Below are positions 20,572-30,683 of a stretch of DNA of 64,000 bases, in pieces. Within the stretch, counting starts at the first letter, position 1, and each line of letters starts with the position of its first letter. The notes below the pieces were generated by a model that was not told where the DNA came from, searched no databases, and saw only the letters and a list, made by a program, of their open reading frames with translations. The stretch is taken from contig DBWR01000020.1 of assembly GCA_002309305.1 (NCBI GenBank), positions 65,332 through 129,331 on the forward strand. Reading direction: 5' to 3'. A program made the translations under genes and the position numbers. Origin of the DNA: Treponema sp. UBA1233. GTDB taxonomy: Bacteria; Spirochaetota; Spirochaetia; Treponematales; Treponemataceae.

Positions 20572-20996
20572 AAAACATATACCTCTTGGATACAAACATC
20601 CTTTCTCAAGTCACAAGGCCCGAACCAAACGCTAATCTACTTGCAAATCTTGAACTGCACACCGGCACCTGCTGTATAAGCAGCATAACATGGTATGAAT
20701 TGCAAAACGGTATTTCCTTACTGCCACAAAGCCATAAAAAAGACAAGCTGTCCTCGTTCTTGAATGATTATGTCCAGCCCTCTTTTCCGGTAATCCCCTA
20801 CGACATTCACGCCGCTTCCATCAACGCTGACATTACCAGCCGTCTTCTTCCCCTCGGGAAACCCACCCCCATCTTGGATACACAGATTGCCTCCATTGCA
20901 ATTGCAAACAATCTTATCCTCGTCACGAACAACATCAGGGATTTTGAGATTTTTAGAGAACTGTTCAATCTGATGCTGGAAGACTGGACAGAGTGA
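20568..20996 (+). CDS. vapC: VapC-type PIN-domain ribonuclease toxin
   Basis: 142 residues, TTG start inside the antitoxin stop (TTGA overlap), with GGGAGG upstream. PIN-domain acidic residues are visible: D8 (LLDTNILS), E44 (WYELQNG), D104 (PILDTQIASIAIAN) and the C-terminal TNNIRDF. Known VapC toxins cleave tRNA or rRNA; the target here is unknown. The protein looks intact, so the module is probably active. It converges on giant paralogue 3, whose terminator lies between the two stops. Confidence 0.88.
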   Translation: MKNIYLLDTNILSQVTRPEPNANLLANLELHTGTCCISSITWYELQNGISLLPQSHKKDKLSSFLNDYVQPSFPVIPYDIHAASINADITSRLLPLGKPTPILDTQIASIAIANNLILVTNNIRDFEIFRELFNLMLEDWTE

Positions 20997-21011
20997 TTCA
21001 CCATTTACGGT

Positions 21012-21047
21012 AAAAAAATCCCCACCCCATCGTGCGACGGAGCGGGG
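21012..21047 (-). terminator. Rho-independent terminator of giant paralogue 3
   Basis: Minus-strand stem CCCCGCTCC with GGGGTGGGG, then a T run; nearly the same sequence as the terminator at 10188-10224. It has no T run on the plus strand, so it is not an obvious terminator for the toxin operon. Confidence 0.85.
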
Positions 21048-21075
21048 AAATTGATGAATCAACGTGACCTGTACA

Positions 21076-24000
21076 CTACTCTTTGCGGAGGTATACGCAG
21101 TCGAAGCGGCTTGAAACGTATCCTACGGCGAGCTTGCTGTTGTTTGTTGTGCCATTTGTTGTGTAAGTTACACCATCTGTTACATCCAGAGCAAGGGTAA
21201 TGCGGTTTGCTGTTGCAGGAGCATTACATGGAACCGTCATTGTATCCCAGTTTGATGAAACAAGATGTGGATTTGTCACTGTTCCAGCAGGAGCTTCATA
21301 ATATGCAACCTTAATTGCATCTTCTGTAGCATCATTTGTCGGGTCGTAGTAAGAGATTACCGGACCTGCTGCAGCTCCACTTGCACTTGGATTTGTAAGC
21401 TTGATGTCAGTCCATGTTCCAGGGCTACCATTGTTATCTACACAAACTGTTGTCCATGAGTATGAACCATAAGTGTCGCGGGCACCATATACATAATAGA
21501 GGCAGCTATCTTTAGCACCCTTACATGCAATATGGATGTTGTTGCCGCCGTCAAGGGCAAGGCTTACATATTCACCAAGGCGAGGTGCTGCACTGCCTGT
21601 TACAACCTGACGAGTCCATGCATTGCCCTGTGTTGCAGAGGTTGCAGTTCCTGTCAGAACAGGTGAATTTGTATTCACTGGATACGTAGCACTGGCAGAG
21701 GTTGCAATCATAAGCTGTCTGTTTGAACCGTCATAGTATGCAATTACAGGTTTACCAGCTGTTGTATCGATTGCAATATCAGACCACATACCGACATTAA
21801 GGTTAGTTTGTGAACCGCCTGACTGTAAGGTATCATAACCAGCTACAACAAAACCGCCGTTTTTGTAATATGGTGACTTCTGGCCTGTTGTTCCTGTATA
21901 AGCATTATTCTCCCATATTCCTTCAGTAGCGTATTTCGTTGTAATATTTGTTGCACTATTTGTCGGTTCAACCATGGCCCACTTAAGGCATTTTGCATAA
22001 CGGTCATAATAAGTTATATAGGCTTTTCCATCATAAACGGTAATCCTTGGGTTGAGGAACTGGTTGAATATTTCATCCAATCCATCACTGGAATCTGCAT
22101 TATCTGGTTGTGTCCCTCCTGCACCCATTCTTTCTATAACATGGCGCATTGTATTTTTTGTTCTATTGTCCCAGGTCGTGTCAGAACTATTACTATTTGT
22201 AGTTTGACAATCATTATGCTGATAATAACCATTCATATTTATTACAAAGTTACGACCCCAACCACTTGTACTTCCTTGCCAGCAATCTAAAAGCACGTTG
22301 TAACGGTTTTGTCCCACTATAGCTACATCATAGAAAGTTGCAGGATCTCCAAAAGTAGATGAAGTTTTTGATGTACCATCTCCATTTGCAGGACTCGGAG
22401 CCGTTCCTGTAGAACCAGTGCCAGATGTGTTTGGATAACTTGCATAGAACTTTGAACTCTGTGTAGCCCATCCTCCATACAGTCTGTACTGACCGTTACC
22501 ATTGGCAATCCTATCCATAGACGGCGAAATAGGGTCGTTGGAGAAGTAGAAGTACTCATCATTCTTCCAGACACTGAGGTATACGTCATCAGTCCAGGCG
22601 TCACCGGAGTATTCGCTTTCCATTTCGTTGCCAATGTTGTAGTTGTTGATAGAAGAAATATTGTTGGCACTAACAACTTTGATGTAGCCGGATGTAGCCG
22701 GAACAGTAAAGGTCATGCTGTCCTTTGTACTTCCGTTTTTGGCCGTAATCTGAGTCTTGACAGTTCCTGTCGGATTGTTCTGTTGTCCTGTAACCTGCAG
22801 CTTTATCGCATTTGCTGTTGCAGCAGGAAGGTTAAAGCCGGAGATTGTTACGTCTTCACCAAGAACAACCTGGTACTTACCCTTGCGTGAACGCTGAGTG
22901 TTTGTCTTTGCATTCGGGCGGTCAAGTCCCGTAATATATGGCACAACGTCCATAGCATAACTTGGGCGGTGCAGTGTCGCATCACCTACAGTCTCACTTG
23001 CAGTCCTATTGGCAGAAGACCTTCCTGCGTCATCCAGGGCAATGACTGTAAACAGGGCATCTATGTGGGCGACATCGCTTAAGTGGGCCGTATCTATCGC
23101 AATTTCCCAAGAGACTTTGTGTCCGTTCTGGTTCAGGTAGTCTTCCGTGACTGTCACTTCGTAATAGTTGGATGCCATTGACGGATTGTTGCCGCCGACC
23201 TTTGTTACCGTCCAGCCATCAGCCGCAGTATATGTCGCAAAAGTCTTAACTGTAGTCGTGTCAAAGTTGGTCATGCTGAACTGGAGGGTCTTGAGCAAAG
23301 TGTCATCGTAGGCTGTACCGCGGAGGACAATCTTACCGGAGACCTTGGGGTCAGAGTCAAGGTAAGTTGACTGTTTCTTTCCCTTTCCATCCCAGCTGGT
23401 AAGCTTTACTCCACCATCGTCAGTTGCGGTCCAGTCTGATTCAAGTTCAATGTGTCCGTTGGCCTTTGAATTTTGGTAAAGGCTGTTGTCATCCTCGCCA
23501 TTCCAGAAGAACGGATCGATTACGACATTCGGATCCACACCATCAACCTGGTCAACATTCAAGTCTGTGATTCTGAGGAACGCATACTGAGAGTCTGTTC
23601 CCGGAGTACATTCTTCCGTGCTGTCCCAGAATGTGAATGAAACTTTCTTTGTACCGTCTCCGCCAAAGTCACTGAACTTCCAGTAATCGCCTGTGATTGT
23701 GTTTGGAGTAGCCAGTGTTCCGGTCTTGGATACAGCAGTTCCAGTCTGGAATCCGTTTTCTACTGTAGTTGTATCGTTCTTGTTGAATACGACTTTTATC
23801 TCACCGTTACCGCCGACAATTTCCGGCAGGACTGCAAGGTCCTTCTTTACGGTAAAGGCTTTTCTTGTAGAAACTGCAGCTTCCCATTCGCTTCTTGGAT
23901 TGAGAGTATATATGCTGAAGTTTGCGGTTGTAAGCGTGTATGCCTCTGTTCCATTTGGAGCGTTGGCAGCGGCACCGATGTTGTATGTTTCAAATTCACT

Positions 24001-27000
24001 GTCTTCAAAAGTAGTGTTGTGATTCAAGTCGGTTCCAAGGAATACCTTTGCAAGACGAGGAGCATTGTTCTGTACGCTAACAGAGAAACTTTCTCCGGAT
24101 ACGTTTCCTGCCTTGTCAAATGCGAGGATTACCATATCAACAGGTCCATCCGGCAGATTTACAGAGTGGATTGTTCCATCCCAAGTATAAGTTGAACCCA
24201 ACTTGCTTACGGTTTCGGGCATTCCGTCTCCATCATCAGTATTATCCATGACAAACGGATTTGCCATCTTTCCTGCACCGGTAACTTTTTCGGTTCTCGT
24301 GTTGTCGATTACCATACCGTATGGGAAGCCGGCAGTTGTCGTTGTCGAGGCGGTAATACCTGTGTCAGTATCCAGTGTGATTGTTCCGTTATTTGCAATG
24401 GAAGAAATCTTTCTGTAAACACCTTCTATGAAGATGAGTCCACCAACCCTGATGTTATCCCTGTTTCCTGTGATTTGTGTCGCCGTGCCTGGAATAAATG
24501 TATCTCCCTGTACCGTACCGGAAACATTTACACCGTACATATTGTAACTTGTATTTCCCTGAGTGACAGTAAATGTCTGCAGGGTAGAAAGAGTTACCTT
24601 GGCATCGCTTGTTACCATCGGGTTAATCAGGACTTTTCCAGGACGTACAAAGTAGAAGAACACGCGTTCAAATCCAGAGCCGGCTTCCTCTACATCACCG
24701 GAAATTGTGTATACATAATCCTTTTCAGAAACAATTGAATTGGCCGCAAGAGCATCTCCGTTACCCTTAAGGTTACCAAGAACTGGAGCAGTATTATCTA
24801 TGTTGAATGAATACTTGGCGGACGTTGTGTGCTGTCCCTGACCGACTGTGTCAGTTACGGCAACAGTATAAGAAGCCTTGTCTTCACCTTCGTTTGGCAC
24901 TATCTTAACCCAAAGTATGCGTTTTGCCTTGCCACCCTCTGTATAGGCAGTTGTCAGGGTATAGTCACTTTCTGTCAGTGTGATGCTTCCATTGTCCTTG
25001 TCCTTCTTGACTTCTACCCTATCAAGGCTCTGTTCATCAGTCATTTCTACAGTAAGATACCAGTCACCCTTGATGAACATGTCTGCCGTATAATCGCTGC
25101 TTGCAGTCGGACTGACATTTCTTCCTGGTGTTCCTGAGTACTTCTTTACTGAAGCGTTCTGGATAGGTGCGTTTGCATCGATGCGGATGGCAACTGGTTC
25201 ACTCCAACCGCCAACCTTTCCTTCTGCATTTACACCGCATGCACGAATCCAGATGTTTGTGGTTGCTCCGGCCGCAGGATTCATCTTGTCGTTTTCGTTA
25301 AGGCTTATGTTCCATGAAGTTCCCTTTACCTTTGCCTTGATGCCCCACCAAGCGGACTCATCACCTTCCAGACCCTTGAGCACTGAATAGTTTTCACCAC
25401 CGGCATTTCCGGCAGCTGTGGCTCCCATGACCTTGTTTGCTACATCGCTATAGTATTTGTTTTCAACCAGCCAAGGATCACTTCCATTTGTACCTATCGT
25501 TGAATAGCTGTCAAAAGTACTTGATCCTGTTGAAACCTGCAGGTATACGGCATCCGGTATGGTTGTTCCTGACGGAATGTTTACGTTTCCTGTTACAAGA
25601 ATAGTTCCTCCAAGAACCACATAATCCAAACCGGTTCCATAATCCCTTGATGTCGGATATGTAATTTCTACCTGAGGTCTGTCTGCATCAGGATTGTGCT
25701 TTATTAAGAATTTATTGATTGTCCAGTTACCGACACTGTCAACACTCTTTATGTACAATGGCAAGGTGTATACATAGTTTGAATAATCCAGATAGTATGT
25801 GTTTGGATCTGAATCAGGTTTTTCCTTGTCGAACCTTGTCAAAAGTGGATTTCCATCTGCTTCACCGTCAAAGCTGAACTTCCATGATGTAGCCGAATAG
25901 CCTGCCGCACGGTTTTCTGACCAACCGTCAGATTCTGCAAGTTCATCGATTGTATAACTTTCCCTCTGGGTTCTGGACGGTATCATCCAGTATGTCTGAA
26001 CCACAGAAGCATCATCATCTATGGATGTACCGGAAATATCTACAACACCCGTAACCTCATCAGAAGTGATGTATGTGAATCCCTTGTTTTTGAGCTGTGT
26101 GTCTGTTACTTCAACAAACTTAGGAATAGTTGGAGTAATCTTTGGTCCTTCGTTGTCTACAGTAAGAGTGTATGTCTGGACTTTTTCGTTATGTGCCCTA
26201 TCCCTTACGGTTACCTCTATACTCTTTACACCAGATTTATCATCTGCAAGAGGACTTACATCTACAACTTCACCGCGATAATAGACATAGGTATTGCCAT
26301 CCCTTACAGTTGTTGCTGAAGTGAGGGTCAGCGGAATTACCTGTTTCGGTCCTCCGTTAATATTGTAGGATTCAGTTTCAACATTGTTGTCTTCGTCCAA
26401 AATACGTGCCGTAACAGACTCAACAAACTCTTCATAAACCGGCGTATAGATTACAAAGAGGCTCTTTTTACCACCAACAATCTTGCTGGAATTAAGCTGG
26501 TTTGCACCGACATCATTCATCAATGCCTCTATGCCTTCAAGATCATCTGGGTTTGTCGCAGCATGTTCGTCCCTTTCTCCAATTGAAACTAATGTTGTTC
26601 CTATCTTTGGCTGGGTCATGTCTTTGTTTACAACCACTTCAGATTCCGCACTATTACCATAGAAGTCCTTCGTGCGGTCCTGTGACGCATACAGATAGTA
26701 CGGTTTGTTGACGGCATCGCCACGACCTGAAATAAATACAGTTCCAGCCGCATCCTTTACATAGAACCAGAGTTTCTTTGTTCCGTCATTTCCTACATCA
26801 AAGTTCCAGTCGCCGCCATTTAAAATTTCTACAGCAGTTCCGCTTGAAACGCTTGATGCTGTCAAAGTCCAGTCGTTGGGGCAAGTATCGCCAATGTAAA
26901 TTCTAAGGGCCTGTACAGTACCGTCATCATCATTTATTGTTCCACGTAAAGTTGTACTCTGAAGCCATGATGAAGCCGAATCAAGGGTAGTAAATTTAAT

Positions 27001-30000
27001 GACAGGACGGTCCGTGTTTTGATCTACAACAACCTTGGTTGCAGCCGAATAACCTGTGTTTCCTGCCTTATCCATCATTTCGACCATGAGCCAGACATTG
27101 CCGGAGTAGTTTGAACCGAATGCAGTTTTGGTATCAATTCCACTGCAAGTCCATGTATTTGTTCCTGTGGCAGACTTTATCAGTGTCCATCCTTCAGTTG
27201 ATGTAATGGCTCCGTTACCCGGATTAGTCTTTCTGTAATACAGTTTTGGAAGATAACCGGCCTCATCCAGCAGGGCGTAATCTGTCGCCTTTCCGGAAAC
27301 ATCGATTACTCCATTTACCTGAACGTCGCTATCACCGTTTACAGTCAGGGCATCCTTTATTCCATCGATTGTAATTGTCGGTGGAGTGGTGTCAATTATA
27401 AGAGATGCAACTTTTACGGCACTTGTTGTAAGTCCAGGTCCTGCATTATCAGTAACATTTGCATAAATACCAGGATTGACTCCAATTATCGCCTGAACAG
27501 CAGGATCCTTGAGCCAGCCGTTTGAATTGTCTATGTTCAAAGACCATTCGCATTCTCCATTTTCATCAGGGTCACCCAAAGTATATGTTCCCTTGGGCAG
27601 TTTAGTACCGTTTGCAGCCAAACCGCTTGCAGTTATCTTGTATTCGGGTTTTCCAATATAGAATTCTATGCTTCTTATTCCACTGTCTTCGTCCTTTGCA
27701 GTTCCCCTAATCGTGGCAATCGGATCAATTCCGTTGGTAGGTATTGAACCGTCTTCCAGAGTTTCGATTGTTGGCGGAGTCATATCTACATTAAGGGTAT
27801 ACTCCTGATCCAAGACGGCATTTCCAACCTTATCCACGGCAACAAGCCTGAGCTTATTGTTTCCAACTTCAAAACCTGTCAGCACAGCCTCGAAACTTGT
27901 GTAAGGATAAACATTAATCTTTTCATCGCCGTTGTTCTTTTCAACACGCTTGTCATTCTTACGAACCGCAAGAGGGGCAAAGTAATCCGTACAGTATTCC
28001 TTGTAATTACTTGTATTGATCAAGGTCTGACCGTCACCCTCACGATAGACCTGATAGTAAATCATATCCACACCGGATCCTTCATCAGTAAAGTCACCGC
28101 GTATTTTCATTGTGGTGGAGTTTCCGTATGTTCCTGCAGCATACTTTCCTCCAACGTTCTTGTCTTCGGCTACAGGATGGGCTGGATCAAAGTTGTCATT
28201 ATTGTTGTCACCGATACGGAAGATGACGTCTTTTCCTTTTGTATCGATTTCATGCTGTGGAGCTGGAGCAGCATCATCAAATTCAACTGTGATTATTTGT
28301 ACATTATTTGAATCAACCTGATTACCGGCTTTGTCGCATGCGGTTACTGTTATCTTAACGTCGTTGTTTTCACCAGCCTTTGCCGTGAAGCCACTGAAGT
28401 CCAGAATATCAGAACCTTCGTTAAAGTTCCATGAGGTAGATGTCCTTTCTTCTGTAATTGTTGTTCCGTTGCCTTCAATTTTAATGATGGTTTTGTCTAC
28501 CAGATAGTTGTCCGTCGTGATACCAGACAAATCATAGTGACCGTTTTTCCTGATATAATAGACACCATCCTTCTTTACGATATTGGATGACGAATCTGAA
28601 GGATCGGCTTTTTCCAGAGAAACATTTTTTACCTCCGGTTCCCTGTTGTCGATGTTCAAGGTTCTTGTTGCGTCAAATTTACCGCTACCGTTTTCGGCAC
28701 GAATTGTCACTTGGACAGTGTAAAGTCCCTTGTGATTAGGTATATGTGTTTTAGCATCATTGTTGGGAGTAAGGGTTGCACTCCAGGTGTTGCCTGAGGG
28801 TGTTATATTTCCATTTGATTTTTTTGAATAACCTGAATCGTCAGAAACTATCATCTCCCAAGACATTGATACAGTTTCGCTTGAAGTAACGCTTCCTGAA
28901 TATTTATAACTGCCATTAGCATAGGGAGCATGATTGGTAACTGTATTTGTCTTGAGGTTCTTGTAGTTTTCCGCATCTTCGGGACCAATTTCCAGTGTCG
29001 GAGCCTGAGCGCTTACGCTTGCAATAAAGCCATATCCGTCCGGATACTCTTCCTGGTTAAAGTTTTGTATGTCCGTATCGTTAATGTCTTTTCCAACAGC
29101 AACAAACCGCCATTTCGTGTTGTTTACCATGCCTGTATAGTCACCAAAATTCAGCGCAACAGTTTTTGCAACAGAGTCTGCATTTTCTCCTTCTGCAGTT
29201 GGTGTGTATTTTCCTGGATTTGCAGCTCCAAGTGTTGGATTCCATGTCCACACAAGCTGTCTGCTGCTTGAATCTCCAACTTTTTCAACATATATGCTTA
29301 CAGTTGGTACGTCAATCTTTGTCTGGTCCAAACCTGCCATTACCGTAAAGTTGAGTGGTGTTCCTGTAAAATACGTGTAGTATCCGTCGATGTGATTGTC
29401 TACAGCACTAGGATCAATTTCAAGACCGCTAACAGACAATGTCGGATAGTTTGCCGGATTCATCCTAAAGTTAAGGGCCTTTGCCTTTTTTTCTTCCGTC
29501 AGGTTTTCTGTTGAAAGTGCAGAACGAGGTGTGGAAACTGTTGGGGCCGCACTGTCTACAAGAGCTTCAGCAAGCCATGCTCTTAATAGAGCGTGTTGAT
29601 CACCTGAGTAAGTGTCATCAAGTCCGCTTTCAATTTCCTGGATATTCTTTACCGAGAATGAACTGTAGTTTTCCTTGTTTCCGTTTATGAGGTTGAGAAC
29701 GTCATTGGTTCCGCGATAAAAGCCCGTGCTTGCATTTCCTTCACCTGTACCACCGGAAGATGGATCGGTATAGCATCTTGCCTTATCGTATGCGGTGACG
29801 GTAAAGTAGAATTTTTTTGCTCCCAGATTCAAAGCATCTGATCCATAGAGTGCCCTGTAAATTTCGTCCCTCTGTTTAACCAGTGCATCGGTAGAACCTG
29901 TCAAATCTCGTTTTGCAATGATGAGCGGGTTGGCATTTGACATATCGGTAATATTGTTGAAAGTGGTGTCTTCTGCAGAAAGGTCTGTAATCCTGTTTCC

Positions 30001-30558
30001 ATTTTCATCGTAGAATGTCACGACCAGCTTGTCGATTCTATTCTCAGTTGCTTCTGCAAAGGTTCCCTCAATTGAAACTGAGCGTCCGTATTCTTTGGGA
30101 GAGTTGCTGCCGTATGATGTCGGCTTTGTAAGAATCAAAATCGGAGGTGTGTTGTCGATTTCAAGTGACTGAGTATATGTTCCTGAAGTACGTCCCTGGG
30201 TATCCTTTGCCACGGCATAGAAAACGTAGGGTCCGTCCTTAATGTCCACAGTATTTGGATCAATGGTAAGAGCCCATGTCCTGTCACCGGCTGTTACGTT
30301 AACAGTACCAAGCAGACGTTTATCCATGGCGAATGAACCGGTCCTCTCGTAGTACACGTCTACGGAACTGACGCTGGTATCATCATCACAGTCTCCGGCA
30401 AGCACAAAGGTATCGCGCACAACAGAACCTGCAGGCGGATAATTGATGGTTACCGTTGGAGGCACGGTATCAACCGCCTCTCCAAGACCAACCTTACAGG
30501 AGAATCCCAGCAAACAAGCCAATGTAATAACTAAACTAAAAACTCTACTCTTCCACAT
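21076..30558 (-). CDS. Giant Ig-like repeat lipoprotein, paralogue 3
   Basis: 3,160 residues; the N-terminus (MWKSRVFSLVITLACLLGFS then C) matches the relatives, with GAGGTG before ATG 30558. The Ig-like modules follow the same order as in paralogue 2 and stay alignable by eye to about residue 2500. The last ~500 residues diverge and contain repeated propeller-like strands (ITYYDRYAKCLKWAMVE, VIAYYDGSNRQLMIA, VISYYDPTNDATED). Unlike paralogues 1 and 2 its short 5' flank (30559-30683) lacks the TTGACA-17-TAAATT promoter and is filled by a palindromic repeat and terminator hairpin. Expression may therefore need read-through from the gene to the right. The ligand is unknown. Confidence 0.9.
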   Translation of the reverse strand: MWKSRVFSLVITLACLLGFSCKVGLGEAVDTVPPTVTINYPPAGSVVRDTFVLAGDCDDDTSVSSVDVYYERTGSFAMDKRLLGTVNVTAGDRTWALTIDPNTVDIKDGPYVFYAVAKDTQGRTSGTYTQSLEIDNTPPILILTKPTSYGSNSPKEYGRSVSIEGTFAEATENRIDKLVVTFYDENGNRITDLSAEDTTFNNITDMSNANPLIIAKRDLTGSTDALVKQRDEIYRALYGSDALNLGAKKFYFTVTAYDKARCYTDPSSGGTGEGNASTGFYRGTNDVLNLINGNKENYSSFSVKNIQEIESGLDDTYSGDQHALLRAWLAEALVDSAAPTVSTPRSALSTENLTEEKKAKALNFRMNPANYPTLSVSGLEIDPSAVDNHIDGYYTYFTGTPLNFTVMAGLDQTKIDVPTVSIYVEKVGDSSSRQLVWTWNPTLGAANPGKYTPTAEGENADSVAKTVALNFGDYTGMVNNTKWRFVAVGKDINDTDIQNFNQEEYPDGYGFIASVSAQAPTLEIGPEDAENYKNLKTNTVTNHAPYANGSYKYSGSVTSSETVSMSWEMIVSDDSGYSKKSNGNITPSGNTWSATLTPNNDAKTHIPNHKGLYTVQVTIRAENGSGKFDATRTLNIDNREPEVKNVSLEKADPSDSSSNIVKKDGVYYIRKNGHYDLSGITTDNYLVDKTIIKIEGNGTTITEERTSTSWNFNEGSDILDFSGFTAKAGENNDVKITVTACDKAGNQVDSNNVQIITVEFDDAAPAPQHEIDTKGKDVIFRIGDNNNDNFDPAHPVAEDKNVGGKYAAGTYGNSTTMKIRGDFTDEGSGVDMIYYQVYREGDGQTLINTSNYKEYCTDYFAPLAVRKNDKRVEKNNGDEKINVYPYTSFEAVLTGFEVGNNKLRLVAVDKVGNAVLDQEYTLNVDMTPPTIETLEDGSIPTNGIDPIATIRGTAKDEDSGIRSIEFYIGKPEYKITASGLAANGTKLPKGTYTLGDPDENGECEWSLNIDNSNGWLKDPAVQAIIGVNPGIYANVTDNAGPGLTTSAVKVASLIIDTTPPTITIDGIKDALTVNGDSDVQVNGVIDVSGKATDYALLDEAGYLPKLYYRKTNPGNGAITSTEGWTLIKSATGTNTWTCSGIDTKTAFGSNYSGNVWLMVEMMDKAGNTGYSAATKVVVDQNTDRPVIKFTTLDSASSWLQSTTLRGTINDDDGTVQALRIYIGDTCPNDWTLTASSVSSGTAVEILNGGDWNFDVGNDGTKKLWFYVKDAAGTVFISGRGDAVNKPYYLYASQDRTKDFYGNSAESEVVVNKDMTQPKIGTTLVSIGERDEHAATNPDDLEGIEALMNDVGANQLNSSKIVGGKKSLFVIYTPVYEEFVESVTARILDEDNNVETESYNINGGPKQVIPLTLTSATTVRDGNTYVYYRGEVVDVSPLADDKSGVKSIEVTVRDRAHNEKVQTYTLTVDNEGPKITPTIPKFVEVTDTQLKNKGFTYITSDEVTGVVDISGTSIDDDASVVQTYWMIPSRTQRESYTIDELAESDGWSENRAAGYSATSWKFSFDGEADGNPLLTRFDKEKPDSDPNTYYLDYSNYVYTLPLYIKSVDSVGNWTINKFLIKHNPDADRPQVEITYPTSRDYGTGLDYVVLGGTILVTGNVNIPSGTTIPDAVYLQVSTGSSTFDSYSTIGTNGSDPWLVENKYYSDVANKVMGATAAGNAGGENYSVLKGLEGDESAWWGIKAKVKGTSWNISLNENDKMNPAAGATTNIWIRACGVNAEGKVGGWSEPVAIRIDANAPIQNASVKKYSGTPGRNVSPTASSDYTADMFIKGDWYLTVEMTDEQSLDRVEVKKDKDNGSITLTESDYTLTTAYTEGGKAKRILWVKIVPNEGEDKASYTVAVTDTVGQGQHTTSAKYSFNIDNTAPVLGNLKGNGDALAANSIVSEKDYVYTISGDVEEAGSGFERVFFYFVRPGKVLINPMVTSDAKVTLSTLQTFTVTQGNTSYNMYGVNVSGTVQGDTFIPGTATQITGNRDNIRVGGLIFIEGVYRKISSIANNGTITLDTDTGITASTTTTAGFPYGMVIDNTRTEKVTGAGKMANPFVMDNTDDGDGMPETVSKLGSTYTWDGTIHSVNLPDGPVDMVILAFDKAGNVSGESFSVSVQNNAPRLAKVFLGTDLNHNTTFEDSEFETYNIGAAANAPNGTEAYTLTTANFSIYTLNPRSEWEAAVSTRKAFTVKKDLAVLPEIVGGNGEIKVVFNKNDTTTVENGFQTGTAVSKTGTLATPNTITGDYWKFSDFGGDGTKKVSFTFWDSTEECTPGTDSQYAFLRITDLNVDQVDGVDPNVVIDPFFWNGEDDNSLYQNSKANGHIELESDWTATDDGGVKLTSWDGKGKKQSTYLDSDPKVSGKIVLRGTAYDDTLLKTLQFSMTNFDTTTVKTFATYTAADGWTVTKVGGNNPSMASNYYEVTVTEDYLNQNGHKVSWEIAIDTAHLSDVAHIDALFTVIALDDAGRSSANRTASETVGDATLHRPSYAMDVVPYITGLDRPNAKTNTQRSRKGKYQVVLGEDVTISGFNLPAATANAIKLQVTGQQNNPTGTVKTQITAKNGSTKDSMTFTVPATSGYIKVVSANNISSINNYNIGNEMESEYSGDAWTDDVYLSVWKNDEYFYFSNDPISPSMDRIANGNGQYRLYGGWATQSSKFYASYPNTSGTGSTGTAPSPANGDGTSKTSSTFGDPATFYDVAIVGQNRYNVLLDCWQGSTSGWGRNFVINMNGYYQHNDCQTTNSNSSDTTWDNRTKNTMRHVIERMGAGGTQPDNADSSDGLDEIFNQFLNPRITVYDGKAYITYYDRYAKCLKWAMVEPTNSATNITTKYATEGIWENNAYTGTTGQKSPYYKNGGFVVAGYDTLQSGGSQTNLNVGMWSDIAIDTTAGKPVIAYYDGSNRQLMIATSASATYPVNTNSPVLTGTATSATQGNAWTRQVVTGSAAPRLGEYVSLALDGGNNIHIACKGAKDSCLYYVYGARDTYGSYSWTTVCVDNNGSPGTWTDIKLTNPSASGAAAGPVISYYDPTNDATEDAIKVAYYEAPAGTVTNPHLVSSNWDTMTVPCNAPATANRITLALDVTDGVTYTTNGTTNNSKLAVGYVSSRFDCVYLRKE

Positions 30559-30584
30559 AACACACCTCTCTACAAAACCGCACC

Positions 30585-30617
30585 AAAAAAAAAGTCACCC
30601 CGGACCCGATCCGGGGT
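30585..30617 (-). terminator. Repeat-derived terminator after the Ig/beta-barrel gene
   Basis: Minus strand: ACCCCGGA, 5-nt loop, TCCGGGGT, then GAC and nine T. The hairpin belongs to the dispersed palindrome family, which here seems to serve as a terminator between the 2,171-residue gene and giant paralogue 3. Confidence 0.7.
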
Positions 30618-30672
30618 CTTACGTTCAGATTCCGGGTCAAGTCCGGAATGACATTTTCAGTCCGGAATGACA
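30594..30672. repeat. Dispersed palindromic repeat cluster
   Basis: Several copies or partial copies of a GTCATTCCGGACTTGATCC-type palindrome: one GTCACCCCGGACCCGATCC variant, one GATTCCGGGTCAAGTCCGGA copy and one truncated AGTCCGGAATGACAG. Related copies lie at 42265-42290 and 43946-43970. Confidence 0.75.
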
Positions 30673-30683
30673 GTCTTCATTTT

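Noticed and set aside
20718..21062. Minus-strand frame opposite the PIN toxin
   Set aside because: Antisense of vapC crossing a terminator; no homology visible.
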